Below, piece by piece: positions 1-8,769 of a stretch of DNA of 64,000 nt (position 1 is the stretch's first letter; the number at the start of each line of letters is the position of its first letter). The stretch is from positions 39,339 through 103,338 of the forward strand of contig NZ_BBJS01000011.1 of the NCBI RefSeq assembly GCF_000739895.2. Reading direction: 5' to 3'. The notes under the pieces were generated by a model, which did not search any database, was not told the DNA's origin, and saw only the letters and a program-made list of their open reading frames with translations. Source of the stretch: Sphingomonas paucimobilis NBRC 13935. GTDB taxonomy: Bacteria; Pseudomonadota; Alphaproteobacteria; Sphingomonadales; Sphingomonadaceae. The position numbers were made by a program, and so were the translations under genes.

Positions 1-127
1 GCTCGGCTCGCGCACCGCGCCGGCTTTCCTGATCCACACGCTGACGGTGGAACATGGCGGCATGACGCTGGTGACCGAGCCGGCGCCCAACACCATGATC
101 CTGGGGGCCGCGATCCGGGCGGGGTAA
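1..127 (+). CDS. C-terminal end of a probable histidine phosphotransferase (ChpT-like), partial
   Basis: Only the last 41 codons lie in the window; the stop is TAA at 125-127. The tail contains LTVEHGGMTL and ends in a short hydrophobic strand, as expected for the end of a degenerate histidine-kinase-like ATPase fold. In sphingomonads I recall a ChpT-type histidine phosphotransferase gene directly before cheA, and this gene ends 30 bp before cheA on the same strand. The family call rests mainly on position and on this short tail. Another ATPase-fold signalling protein is possible. Confidence 0.4.
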   Translation, partial: LGSRTAPAFLIHTLTVEHGGMTLVTEPAPNTMILGAAIRAG

Positions 128-157
128 ACGCCCTTTTAATCTTGTGGCGGCAAGACG

Positions 158-2509
158 ATGTCCGAAATCTCGGTGTCCCGGGGAAATATGGACGACCTGC
201 TGCAGGAATTCATTGCCGAAACCCGCGAGACGCTGGACGCGCTGTCCGGCGAGATCGTCGCGTGGGAGGCGAACCCTGCCGATCGCGGGCGGCTCGATGC
301 GATCTTCCGCTTCGTCCACACGGTGAAGGGAAGCTGTGGCTTTCTGGACCTGCCGCGCCTGTCACGATTGAGCCATGCCGCCGAGGATACGCTGGCGGCG
401 GTCCGTGATGGCGGTCGGATGCCCGACACCGCGCTGGTCAACGGCGTGCTGGCGATCGTCGACCGGATCGGTGCGGTGGTCGAGGCGATCGCGGCGGGCG
501 TGCCGCTGGACGACTCGGATGACGAGGCGCTGATCCTCGCCCTCTCGCAGGTCGAGGAGCCCACACCCGTCGCCCCGCGCCGTACCGCGACGGCGGCGCG
601 CGTCGCGCCGCGCAGCATCCGCCTGAACGTCGACCTGCTCGACCGGATGATGAGCGGCATGTCCGACATGGTGCTGGCGCGCAACGAACTCGCCCGCCGG
701 CTGCGCGACGACGTGCTCGATCCTCGGGTTGAGGCGGCGCTGGACCGGCTGTCGCTGACCGTCGCCGATATGCGCGATACGGTGACGCGGACCCGGATGC
801 AGAAGGTCGATGCGCTGTTCGCGGCTCTTCCCCGCATGGTCCGCGACACGGCTGCCGAACTGGGCAAGGCGGTGATCCTGCGGATCGAAGGGTCGGATGT
901 CGACCTGGATCGCGAGATGATCGAGATGATGCGCGACCCCCTGGTCCACATCATCCGCAACGCGATCGACCATGGCATTGAGTCGCCCGCCGAGCGCCGC
1001 CGTCGGGGCAAGCCCCCCACGGGCCAGATCTGCGTGACGGCTCGCCAGTCGGGCAATCAAATCCTGATCGAGGTCGAGGATGACGGCGCCGGCATCGACG
1101 TCGCCCGCATCGCCGCCAAGGCGGTGGCGAGCGATGTGCACAGCGCTGCCGAGGTCGCCGCAATGAGCCCGGCCGACAAGCTGAAGCTGGTCTTCGCCCC
1201 CGGCCTGTCCAGTCGTGACACCGTCTCGACCATGTCGGGACGCGGTGTCGGCATGGACGTGGTGCGCGCCAATATCGAGCATGTCGGCGGCCGCGTCGCG
1301 CTCGACAACCGGCCCGGTCGCGGGCTGACCATCACCATCCAGGTCCCGCTGACCCTGTCTATCATGTCGACCATCGTCGTCGCGGTCGGCCAGCAACGTT
1401 TCGCGCTGGCACGCCAATCGATCGAGGAAATCGTCAAGGTCCGTGGGCCGCAGGTGCGGATCGACCCCGTCGGCCCTGCCCAGATCGCCACGGTGCGCGG
1501 CCGGCGCCTGCCGATGCTGCCGCTCGGGAGCTTCCTGCACATGGGCGGCGAAGCGCCATCGACGCTGGTCATTGTCGCGACTCGCGATGGCGATTATGCG
1601 CTGGGCGTCGACGATGTGCTCGATACCGAAGAGGTGGTGGTCAAGCCTGCCGCACCGGCGGTGATGGCGACCGGGCTTTATGCCGGACAGACCTTGCCCG
1701 ACAGCGGGCTGCCCATGCTCCTGCTCGATGGCGGCGGCCTCGCGGCGGCGGCGGGGCTGCGTTTCGATCGGGTCGCGGATGTCGAGCAGGAGGCGGGCGA
1801 GGCTCAGCATGGTACGCCGGCCCTGTTGTTCGACGACCTTGATGGATTGCGCCGGGCCATTCCGCTGGGCGCGATCGACCGGGTGGAAAAGATCGCGCAC
1901 GATGCCATTCATTGGTCGGGTGGGCAGGTCCGCCTGATCGTCGGTGACACGACGATACCGCTGCACGCGGTCAGTCATGACGCCCTGTCGAGCGTCGCCC
2001 CGGACGATGCGATCGAAGTACTCCGCCTGACCGATGGCGATGCCGAATGCGCCTATGCGATGGCGGGCGCGATCGAGATCATTCCGCTGCCCGTCGATAT
2101 CGCGCCAGCTTCCGGCGGCGGCGCGATCCTGGGGGTGACGGTATGGGACGGGCAGGCGATCGAGATTCTCGACCCGCTGGCGCTGTTCATGACGACCAGC
2201 CTGCCGCAACCGGAGGGCGCGCCGCCGCTCTGCCTGCTCGATGGGACGGGGGCGGAATGGATGGACCGTTTCCTGCGGCCCGTACTGGAGGCCAATGGCT
2301 ATCGCTGTACGCTGCAACTGCCGGCAGGCGAGGCGCCGGCCGTGCGACTGGTCATGGACGACGATGCATCGGTGGCCGCCGTCAGCGCGCCGGTCGTGCG
2401 GCTGCGGCGCGACCGCGACGGGCCGGCCGATCCCGACAGCATCTATCGCTATGACCGCTCCGCGCTGATCGCGGCGCTGGCCGGTCATGCCCGCCGGGGA
2501 GGCCGCTGA
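158..2509 (+). CDS. cheA: Chemotaxis histidine kinase CheA with an extended C-terminus
   Basis: CheA autophosphorylates in chemoreceptor arrays and passes phosphate to CheY and CheB. An N-terminal Hpt domain carries the phospho-acceptor in FRFVHTVKGSCGF (His54). A dimerisation region near 150-215 is followed by the ATPase domain with N-box HIIRNAIDHG, G1 motif DDGAGID and G2 motif GRGVGMD. A CheW-like domain starts near residue 395. Unusually, about 260 more residues follow: a second CheW-like segment (about 550-680) and a terminal piece (about 690-783) that resembles a receiver fold without a recognisable phospho-acceptor Asp. Translation may instead start at 188 (MDDLLQEF), which has GGGG just upstream. 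The stop codon overlaps the cheW start by one base (TGATG). Confidence 0.95.
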   Translation: MSEISVSRGNMDDLLQEFIAETRETLDALSGEIVAWEANPADRGRLDAIFRFVHTVKGSCGFLDLPRLSRLSHAAEDTLAAVRDGGRMPDTALVNGVLAIVDRIGAVVEAIAAGVPLDDSDDEALILALSQVEEPTPVAPRRTATAARVAPRSIRLNVDLLDRMMSGMSDMVLARNELARRLRDDVLDPRVEAALDRLSLTVADMRDTVTRTRMQKVDALFAALPRMVRDTAAELGKAVILRIEGSDVDLDREMIEMMRDPLVHIIRNAIDHGIESPAERRRRGKPPTGQICVTARQSGNQILIEVEDDGAGIDVARIAAKAVASDVHSAAEVAAMSPADKLKLVFAPGLSSRDTVSTMSGRGVGMDVVRANIEHVGGRVALDNRPGRGLTITIQVPLTLSIMSTIVVAVGQQRFALARQSIEEIVKVRGPQVRIDPVGPAQIATVRGRRLPMLPLGSFLHMGGEAPSTLVIVATRDGDYALGVDDVLDTEEVVVKPAAPAVMATGLYAGQTLPDSGLPMLLLDGGGLAAAAGLRFDRVADVEQEAGEAQHGTPALLFDDLDGLRRAIPLGAIDRVEKIAHDAIHWSGGQVRLIVGDTTIPLHAVSHDALSSVAPDDAIEVLRLTDGDAECAYAMAGAIEIIPLPVDIAPASGGGAILGVTVWDGQAIEILDPLALFMTTSLPQPEGAPPLCLLDGTGAEWMDRFLRPVLEANGYRCTLQLPAGEAPAVRLVMDDDASVAAVSAPVVRLRRDRDGPADPDSIYRYDRSALIAALAGHARRGGR

Positions 2510-2937
2510 TGCCGCTGTTCCTGATCGCCCGTATCGACGGGCAGGGTGTGGTGTTCGACGCCGATCAGGTCGATGCCGTGGTCGATATCGGCGACGTGGT
2601 GGACGTGCCGCGCGTCGAACCCTCGATCCGGGGGCTGGCCGCGTTGCGCAGTCGGGTCGTGACGGTGGTCGACACGCGCCTCGCGCTGGGGCTGGAGCCG
2701 GTGGCGGATCATGTCCGGCGGGCGGTCATCACCCGCCAGGACGGCCATTATTACGCGATGCTGGTCGATGAGCTGGACGATATCGAGACGTTCGAGACCA
2801 ACCCGATGCCGCATACGCCGCCGGCGCATGGTCGCTGGGGCCGGGCGGTCGACGGCATCGTCGTGCGCGATGGCGAGCCGCTGTTGATACTCGATCTGGC
2901 CCGGCTGGTACCGCATGGCACCGCGCTGGCATGTTGA
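2509..2937 (+). CDS. cheW: Chemotaxis coupling protein CheW
   Basis: This 142-residue, single-domain CheW-fold protein would dock CheA onto chemoreceptors at the inner membrane. The strand pattern is typical: a short N-terminal strand (MPLFLIARIDG), a core LRSRVVTVVDTRLALGL, and a late hydrophobic LLILDLARLV strand. Its ATG shares one base with the cheA stop, so translation is probably coupled to cheA. No methyl-accepting receptor gene lies in the window, so the partner receptor must be encoded elsewhere. Confidence 0.88.
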   Translation: MPLFLIARIDGQGVVFDADQVDAVVDIGDVVDVPRVEPSIRGLAALRSRVVTVVDTRLALGLEPVADHVRRAVITRQDGHYYAMLVDELDDIETFETNPMPHTPPAHGRWGRAVDGIVVRDGEPLLILDLARLVPHGTALAC

Positions 2938-3019
2938 CGGATTAACCTGGCCCTTACTTTCGCACGGCTATGATGGCGCGCGGTCCCCACGGGATCGGTT
3001 GCATTAGAAGGCGTGCCGC

Positions 3020-3385
3020 ATGAAAACCTGTCTGGTCGTCGACGATTCCAAGGTCATCCGGAAAGTCGCACGCCACATCCTCGAGACGCTCGACCTGGAA
3101 GTGCGCGAGGCCGGCGATGGGCGCGAGGCGCTGGAGGCCTGTCTCGAATCGGTTCCTGACGTCGTCCTGCTCGATTGGAACATGCCGGTGATGAGCGGGA
3201 TGGATTTCCTGCGGGCCCTGCGCGAGGCCAATCTGGAACGCCGGCCCCGGATCGTCTTCTGCACCACCGAAAACGGCATGGCCCATATCCGCGCGGCCAT
3301 CGATGCGGGCGCCGACGAATATATCATGAAGCCGTTCGACCGCGACACGCTGGAGAGCAAGCTTCAACTCGTCGGGATGATCTGA
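3020..3385 (+). CDS. cheY: Single-domain response regulator CheY
   Basis: A stand-alone receiver domain of 121 residues, expected to carry the phospho-signal from CheA to the flagellar motor. Visible active-site residues are the acidic pair in VVDDS (Asp8, Asp9), phospho-acceptor Asp52 in LLDWNMP, Thr82/Thr83 in CTTENG and Lys104 in IMKPFD. There is no output domain. An 82-bp gap separates it from cheW, larger than the other gaps in the operon, so it may have a promoter of its own. The context makes CheY more likely than a generic receiver. Confidence 0.88.
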   Translation: MKTCLVVDDSKVIRKVARHILETLDLEVREAGDGREALEACLESVPDVVLLDWNMPVMSGMDFLRALREANLERRPRIVFCTTENGMAHIRAAIDAGADEYIMKPFDRDTLESKLQLVGMI

Positions 3386-3422
3386 TCCCGCCGCCCGGAC
3401 GTTCGCGCGGAGCCGCCTTGTC

Positions 3423-4484
3423 ATGGCCTCTTCTCTTCATCCAACATGCGCCTCGCCGGATGCCTGCACCCGCATCCTGATCGTCGATGACTCGGCGGTG
3501 GCGCGGGCGTTGATCGCGCGGCAGATCGAGCCCTGGTCGCGCTTCGCGGTTGTCGGCGCGGTCACCCATGTCGAAGCCGCACTCGCCTTTCTGGCGCAGC
3601 ATGAGGTCGACATCATCCTGCTCGACGTCGCGATGCCGGGCATGGACGGGATCACCGCCCTGCCGAAGCTGCTCACCGCCGGGCAGGGGGCGCGGATCAT
3701 CATCGTATCGTCCTCCACGCCCGCCGGCGGCGCGGCGGCGGTCCAGGCACTGGCGCATGGCGCGGCCGATACGCTGGTCAAGCCCAAGCCGCAGGGACTG
3801 TCCGAATTCAGCGATGCGCTGCTCCACAAGTTGGAAGCGCTGGCGGTGCCGCAGGACCGGACGGGTGGGCCATCCAGGCCGTTCGCTCCCCCCGTGACGC
3901 GCACGGCGATGCCCGACATTATCGGGATCGGCGCCTCGACCGGTGGCATCCATGCGCTGGCAAAGCTGCTCGCGCCCTTGCCCGAGACGATGACGGTGCC
4001 GATCGTGGTGACCCAGCATCTGCCCGCGTCCTTCATGTCCTATTTCGCGGCGCAGCTTGCCGCGGTGGCGCGCCGGCCTTGTGACATCGCGGAGGACCGC
4101 ATGCGACTGCGCCCCGGCCGCGTCGTCGTGGCGCCGGGGGATGCGCATATGACCTTCACGCCGCTGCCGGACGGCGGTGCGGCGATCCGCCTCCAGCATG
4201 AACGGGCATCGAGCGGGTGTCTGCCGTCGGTCGATCCGATGTTCGCCGCCATGGCGCGGGTCTGGGGACCCCGGGCACTCGGCATCGTGCTGACCGGCAT
4301 GGGGCGCGACGGGCTGGACGGCGCGCAGGTGTTGAAAGCGGCCGGCGGCACGATCGTCGCGCAGGACGAGGCGAGCTCGGTCGTCTGGGGTATGCCCGGC
4401 GCGATCGTCGCCCATGATCTGGCCGATATGGTGCTGCCGCCAGATGCCATCGGCGCGATGCTGGCGCTGGGGACGCGACCCTGA
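3423..4484 (+). CDS. cheB: Chemotaxis protein-glutamate methylesterase/glutaminase CheB
   Basis: CheB removes methyl groups from, and deamidates, chemoreceptor glutamates during adaptation. An N-terminal receiver domain (about 16-135) has Asp68 in LLDVAMPGMDG. A linker leads to the methylesterase domain from about 163, whose catalytic triad is visible as Ser172 (GASTGG), His199 (TQHLP) and Asp296 (GMGRDG). The length of 353 residues is normal. The stop codon overlaps the cheR start (TGATG), which couples methylesterase to methyltransferase synthesis. Confidence 0.95.
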   Translation: MASSLHPTCASPDACTRILIVDDSAVARALIARQIEPWSRFAVVGAVTHVEAALAFLAQHEVDIILLDVAMPGMDGITALPKLLTAGQGARIIIVSSSTPAGGAAAVQALAHGAADTLVKPKPQGLSEFSDALLHKLEALAVPQDRTGGPSRPFAPPVTRTAMPDIIGIGASTGGIHALAKLLAPLPETMTVPIVVTQHLPASFMSYFAAQLAAVARRPCDIAEDRMRLRPGRVVVAPGDAHMTFTPLPDGGAAIRLQHERASSGCLPSVDPMFAAMARVWGPRALGIVLTGMGRDGLDGAQVLKAAGGTIVAQDEASSVVWGMPGAIVAHDLADMVLPPDAIGAMLALGTRP

Positions 4485-5374
4485 TGGCCCCCGGCATGCG
4501 AACCGTCCTGTCCGAGACGCCTTTTCCGGGGGCGCAGCCGCCTATGGCGTCGACCCAGGCCTTCAACGTCCTGGCCGCCTTGCTGGAGGCGCGCACGGGG
4601 CAGCAGATCGTCCGCCATCGCTCGACCCGCGTCGATACCGTCCTGATGCCCTTGATGCGCGAGCGGCGGCTGGACACGCTCGATCAGCTCGTCACCGCGA
4701 TCCTAGACGGCAGCGATCCGTCGTTGGCGGGGCGGGTGGTCGATGCGCTGGTCAATTGCGAAACCTCCTTCTTCCGCGACCCGCATGTCTTCGACTTGAT
4801 CGTCGAGGCGATCGCTATGGTCGAAAAGACCGGCCGCCGTGCCCGCATCTGGAGCATGGGCTGCTCGACGGGGCAGGAGCCGCTGTCGATCGCCATGGTC
4901 TTTGCGGAGCGGAACGAGACGCTCGGCACGCCTATCCCCGAGATCGTCGCGACCGATGTGTCGGAGGCCGCGCTCGCCCGCGCGCGTGCCGGCTGCTTCA
5001 CCCAGTTCGAGGTGCAACGCGGCCTGCCCATCCGTCATCTGGTCCGCTGGTTCGAGGGGCGGGCGAACAATGAATGGGTCGCGCGGCCCGAACTGCTGCG
5101 CCATGTCGCCTTTCGCCAGATGAACCTCGTCTCCGACCCGCCCCCTGGCGGCGGCTTCGATCTGGTCCTGTGCCGCAACGTCATGCTGTATTTCGCACCA
5201 GAGCCCAAACGGCGGGCGTTCCAGACCCTGGCCTCCGCCATGCGCCCCTCGGCCGGGCTGATCCTGGGCGCGGGCGAGACGGTGATCGGGCAGACCGGGC
5301 TGTTTCGCCTGAACCCCGGCGGGCGCGGCCTGTATGAAAAAACCGAGATGGAAGAGATGCCTCGCGCGTCATGA
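4484..5374 (+). CDS. cheR: Chemotaxis protein methyltransferase CheR
   Basis: CheR uses S-adenosylmethionine to methylate chemoreceptor glutamates, opposing CheB. It has the CheR N-terminal helical domain (about 20-75) and a class I methyltransferase fold with SAM motif WSMGCSTGQEP, an acidic ATDVSEAAL motif, and FDLVLCRNVMLYF near the C-terminus. It begins at the ATG overlapping the cheB stop; an internal ATG at 4544 (MASTQAFN) would give a protein closer to the usual N-terminus and is a real alternative. It is the last gene of the chemotaxis operon. Confidence 0.94.
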   Translation: MAPGMRTVLSETPFPGAQPPMASTQAFNVLAALLEARTGQQIVRHRSTRVDTVLMPLMRERRLDTLDQLVTAILDGSDPSLAGRVVDALVNCETSFFRDPHVFDLIVEAIAMVEKTGRRARIWSMGCSTGQEPLSIAMVFAERNETLGTPIPEIVATDVSEAALARARAGCFTQFEVQRGLPIRHLVRWFEGRANNEWVARPELLRHVAFRQMNLVSDPPPGGGFDLVLCRNVMLYFAPEPKRRAFQTLASAMRPSAGLILGAGETVIGQTGLFRLNPGGRGLYEKTEMEEMPRAS

Positions 5375-5445
5375 GGGGCATATCCATCGGCGATCGATGC
5401 CGCTAGACGGGGATCCCAGCGGACCGGGGCCGTTCAGGAGGTTGC

Positions 5446-6135
5446 ATGACGATCGTCGACACGCCGTCGCCCAATTTCGACGTGCGGAGTTTGCCCATAT
5501 CGATGATCGTCCTGCACTATACGGGCATGCAGGATGCGGAATCGGCGATCGCGCGGCTGCGCGATCCGGAGGCCAAAGTGTCGTGCCACTATCTGGTTGC
5601 CGAGGACGGCACGGTGCTGCGCATGGTCGCCGAGGAGGATCGTGCCTGGCACGCCGGCCAGTCGCACTGGCGGTCGATCGAGGACGTCAATTCGGCGAGC
5701 ATCGGCATCGAGATCGTCAATCCCGGCCATGACTGGGGCTATCGCCCGTTCCCCGACGAACAGATCGCGGCGGTGATGGAACTGGTCGCCGATATCCAGA
5801 AGCGGCACGGCATCACGCGCGGCAATATCGTCGGCCATTCGGATATCGCGCCCGCGCGCAAGCGTGATCCGGGCGAACTGTTCCCCTGGGGCGCGCTGGC
5901 CCGGCGCCGTCTGGCGCTGCCGCGTCCAACCAAGAATCTGATGGACCCGATGTGGACCGAGGCGGGGTTCTGCCTGGCCCTCGAGCGGTTCGGCTATGAC
6001 GTGACCGACCGGATGGCGGCGATCATGGCGTTCCAGCGGCGTTTCCGCCCCGAACTGATCGACGGTGAGATCGATGCCGAATGCCGGATGATCCTGCTCG
6101 CGCTGTTGCTGCCGCGTCCGCAGGGGGATGATTGA
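5446..6135 (+). CDS. N-acetylmuramoyl-L-alanine amidase (Amidase_2 family) with peptidoglycan-binding domain
   Basis: This hydrolase should cut the bond between MurNAc and L-alanine in peptidoglycan or muropeptides. Amidase_2 zinc ligands appear as His24 (VLHYT), His131 (GHSDIAP) and Asp141 (KRDPG). Residues from about 165 form a peptidoglycan-binding-like helical domain (LERFGYDVTD, AIMAFQRRFRP). No signal peptide is visible, so the protein may work in the cytoplasm on recycled anhydro-muropeptides, like AmpD/AmiD-related enzymes. It has a good AGGAGG sequence before the ATG and stands alone after the chemotaxis operon. Confidence 0.88.
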   Translation: MTIVDTPSPNFDVRSLPISMIVLHYTGMQDAESAIARLRDPEAKVSCHYLVAEDGTVLRMVAEEDRAWHAGQSHWRSIEDVNSASIGIEIVNPGHDWGYRPFPDEQIAAVMELVADIQKRHGITRGNIVGHSDIAPARKRDPGELFPWGALARRRLALPRPTKNLMDPMWTEAGFCLALERFGYDVTDRMAAIMAFQRRFRPELIDGEIDAECRMILLALLLPRPQGDD

Positions 6136-6142
6136 GACGAGG

Positions 6143-6242
6143 GGGCGTGGGCTTCGACTTTGCTCAGCCTGAACGGCGCGCAGGAAGAGCGGCTTCATTC
6201 CCCAACCTCCGTTCAGGCTGAGCAAAGTCGAAGCCCACGCCC
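6143..6242. repeat. Perfect 34-bp inverted repeat of the dispersed TTCGACTT family
   Basis: Arms at 6143-6176 and 6209-6242 are perfect reverse complements, separated by 32 bp. The core TTCGACTTTGCTCAGCCTGA matches the repeats near 29942, 30024, 42138 and 42236. It lies between the amidase gene and rnpB. It could fold as a strong transcript hairpin, act as a terminator for the amidase gene, or be a REP-like element. Confidence 0.85.
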
Positions 6243-6263
6243 CGCCGCTAAATCACAAACCCC

Positions 6264-6291
6264 TTGCCCTAATCCCCAATCCGTCTACATC
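6264..6291 (+). promoter_or_regulatory. Probable sigma-70 promoter of rnpB
   Basis: TTGCCC (6264-6269) and TACATC (6286-6291) are separated by 16 bp. The expected start point falls near 6298, exactly where the first helix of the RNase P RNA begins. It is assigned on spacing and position only. Confidence 0.35.
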
Positions 6292-6297
6292 GCCACC

Positions 6298-6680
6298 AGC
6301 CAGAGGGCCGGGCGGCCGCGGCCTCGGGAAACCGGGGGCGAGGAAAGTCCGGGCTCCGCGGAACGACGGTGCCGGGTAACGCCCGGCGGGGGTGACCCCA
6401 GGGACAGTGCCACAGAGAGCAGACGGCCACGGCTTCGGCCAGGTCAGGGTGAAAGGGTGCGGTAAAAGCGCACCGCGGTCCCGGTAACGGGAACGGCATG
6501 GCAAACCCCACCGGGAGCAAGACCGAATAGGGATGGCATGGCGCGAAAGCGTCGGGGCGTGTTCCCGCCCGCTATCCGGGTTGGTTGCTTGAGGCGATGT
6601 GCGAGCATCGTCCTAGAAGAATGGTCGCCCATCCGGTTTCGCCGGTGGACAGAACCCGGCTTACAGGCCCTCTGGCTTTC
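6298..6680 (+). ncRNA. rnpB: RNase P RNA, bacterial class A
   Basis: This is the catalytic RNA of RNase P, which trims the 5' ends of tRNA precursors. The conserved core is visible: GAGGAAAGTCCGGGCTCC near 6350, the ACAGAGAGCAGA region, a GGTAAGAG-like variant (GCGGTAAAAGCGCACC), and the 3' ACAGAACCCGGCTTACAGG. The terminal helix P1 closes exactly: AGCCAGAGGGCC (6298-6309) pairs with GGCCCTCTGGCT (6666-6677). The total of about 380 nt is normal. A small CCCC/GGGG hairpin at 6683-6695 may mark the end. Confidence 0.96.
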
Positions 6681-6736
6681 CACCCCGAAATGGGGCAGCC
6701 TCCCGCCGCAAGAGCTTGGGAGGGCTTTGGGGTATC

Positions 6737-8725
6737 ATGACATCGACGATATTTGCGCGCGCCGGTCTGATCGGACTGGCCGCCGCCACCGGTGCGGCCG
6801 CCTTTGCGCAGCAGGCCTCGCCGCCCGCTGCGGCACCGGCCAAGAGCATGCAGCAGCAATATGACGCGGCGACCGCGCTGGACAGTGGGCAGGACTCGGC
6901 GGCGGCGTTGGCCGCGTGGGACCGGATTATCGCTCAGGTCAAGCCGGGCAGCCGGACCTGGGCGATCGCGATGGTCCGCAAGGGCGGCGCGAAATTTCGT
7001 ATGGGGCAGATCGACGAGGCGGCTGCGACGATCCGCGCGGGTCTCGCCGTGCTACCCGCCAGCGACCCGTCGCTCGCCGAGGACCGGTTCGCCGCGCACA
7101 TGAAGCTGGGCGGCATCGCCTCCACATCGCTCGACTATGCCGATGCCACTGCGGAGTATCGCAAGGCGGCGGAGGAATCGCCCGACGATATCGGGCGGAT
7201 GGCCGCGCTGCTGGCGATGGTCCGCACCCAGACCTTCACCGATCCGGGCGAAGCGCAGGCGACGCTCGCGCGGGCCGATGCGCTGGCGCAGAAGATCAAA
7301 CTCGCCAAAATGGACCAAGCGGCACTCGAGCAGGCGCGGCTGCGCCTGGCGATGAATAGCGGGCGGCTGGACGAAGCCAACCGGATGGCGCCAAAGGTCG
7401 TGTCGCTCTTGGGCGGGATGACGCTGAACAAGGTCGATCTTCGCGATGTCGCCGCGCGATCGGATGCCGCCATCGCCGCGCTGCTGACCCATCATGAGGA
7501 CAGCGCGCGCGAATATATGGCCTATACGGGCGCGGGTCGCTCGACCAAGGGCAGTTTCGGCTCGGCCAGCCTGATGGCCCCGCCCGAATGCGGGGGCGAG
7601 GCTGATCTGAAGCCGGAGGATGTCTCCGTCATCCAGTTCAGCGTTGGAGACGATGGCACGGTCTTCGGCGTCGAGCCCATCTATTCCTCGGGCGGTGGGG
7701 CCAAGGGGCTGGCCTTTGCCCGCGCGGTGCGCGACTGGGTATGGTCGCCTGAGGAACTGAAGGAGTTGCCACCCTTCTTCCGGTACAATGTCCGATTGGA
7801 GATGCGCTGTTCGACGGCCTATAGCCGCCCCTCGATCGGCGAGGCGATCAATGCCAGCTTTACCGAATGGGTGGAGAAGAAGGGCTTGGCCACGCCAGCA
7901 AAATCGGGTTCCGTCGGCGCGGACGCGCTGACCCGCCAACGCGCCGCGCTCGCCGCCGCCGAGGCCAAGGGCCAGACGCCCGCCATCCTCGCCGCCGCCG
8001 CGCAGATGCTCGACAATCCGACACTGGGTAGCGACGATCGCGCCGCCCTGATCGCGAAAGTCCAGCCTTTGGCGGCGGCATCAGACATGCCCGCCATGGC
8101 GCAGCTGGTCTTTGCGATTCCAGCGCAAGAGGGGCGTAACCGAGACTGGCGCGGGGCCGGGCGCTACGCCGCGGTCATGAGCCCGATGCTCGGCCAAAGG
8201 CCTTTTGCCGATGATCCGCAGGCACGTGCCGCGCTTCGCCTGTGGATCGCGGATCGCATCGGCGAGAAATATGCGACCCCTTATCTGCAGCAGGTGGCGG
8301 ACGATAAGGGGCTGGACCCGCATGACCCGCTGCGCGTTGGCGCGCTGATCCGCCTGGCCTCGGCCGCCAAGCGGCAGGGCGATCTGGCCCTGGCCCGCCA
8401 GACCTTCGAAAAGAGCGGCTTGGCCGCGTCGCAATGCGCAACCCTGGACGCGATGCCCAAGCCGGTGACGCTGCCCGGTAGCAGTGCCTTTCCGCAGGAG
8501 GCGCAGCGTTGGGGTTTCGAGGGCTGGGTTCGCAACCAGTTCGATATCGGTGCCGATGGTCGGGTCGCTAATGCCCGGACGCTGGTCAGCTATCCGCCCT
8601 TCATCTTTTCAAATTCGGCGGAAAAGGCCTTCCAATCCATGCGCTATGAAAAGACCTATCGCCCCGATGGCGGGCTTGGCTGCGGCGCCAGCGTGAATGG
8701 CATCCGGTTCAAGTTGCCGCAATGA
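6737..8725 (+). CDS. Secreted TPR-like protein with C-terminal TonB domain
   Basis: About 662 residues with a signal peptide (MTSTIFARAGLIGLAAATGAAAFAQ). The middle consists of alanine-rich helical repeats resembling TPRs (for example DSAAALAAWDRI, YADATAEYRKAAEE). The last 90 residues look like a TonB C-terminal domain: PQEAQRWGFEGWV, FDIGADGRVANARTLVS and FQSMRYEKTYRPDG. A similar strand set occurs near residue 300 (VIQFSVGDDGTVFGVEPI), so there may be two such modules. There is no proline-rich spacer or N-terminal anchor of a real TonB, so it is more likely a periplasmic protein that borrows the fold. I chose the ATG at 6737 because the signal peptide starts there. Its function is unknown. 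Confidence 0.72.
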   Translation: MTSTIFARAGLIGLAAATGAAAFAQQASPPAAAPAKSMQQQYDAATALDSGQDSAAALAAWDRIIAQVKPGSRTWAIAMVRKGGAKFRMGQIDEAAATIRAGLAVLPASDPSLAEDRFAAHMKLGGIASTSLDYADATAEYRKAAEESPDDIGRMAALLAMVRTQTFTDPGEAQATLARADALAQKIKLAKMDQAALEQARLRLAMNSGRLDEANRMAPKVVSLLGGMTLNKVDLRDVAARSDAAIAALLTHHEDSAREYMAYTGAGRSTKGSFGSASLMAPPECGGEADLKPEDVSVIQFSVGDDGTVFGVEPIYSSGGGAKGLAFARAVRDWVWSPEELKELPPFFRYNVRLEMRCSTAYSRPSIGEAINASFTEWVEKKGLATPAKSGSVGADALTRQRAALAAAEAKGQTPAILAAAAQMLDNPTLGSDDRAALIAKVQPLAAASDMPAMAQLVFAIPAQEGRNRDWRGAGRYAAVMSPMLGQRPFADDPQARAALRLWIADRIGEKYATPYLQQVADDKGLDPHDPLRVGALIRLASAAKRQGDLALARQTFEKSGLAASQCATLDAMPKPVTLPGSSAFPQEAQRWGFEGWVRNQFDIGADGRVANARTLVSYPPFIFSNSAEKAFQSMRYEKTYRPDGGLGCGASVNGIRFKLPQ

Positions 8726-8769
8726 TCGAACCGGCCGGGCTGCGCCCAGCGGGCACCCCGGCCGGCCCT

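Noticed and set aside
362..2488. Long antisense frame over cheA
   Set aside because: Arg/Gln/His-rich shadow translation with no motifs; cheA is certain on the other strand.
6143..6242. Inverted repeat as ends of an insertion sequence
   Set aside because: The 32-bp spacer has no coding capacity, and no transposase gene lies near any copy.
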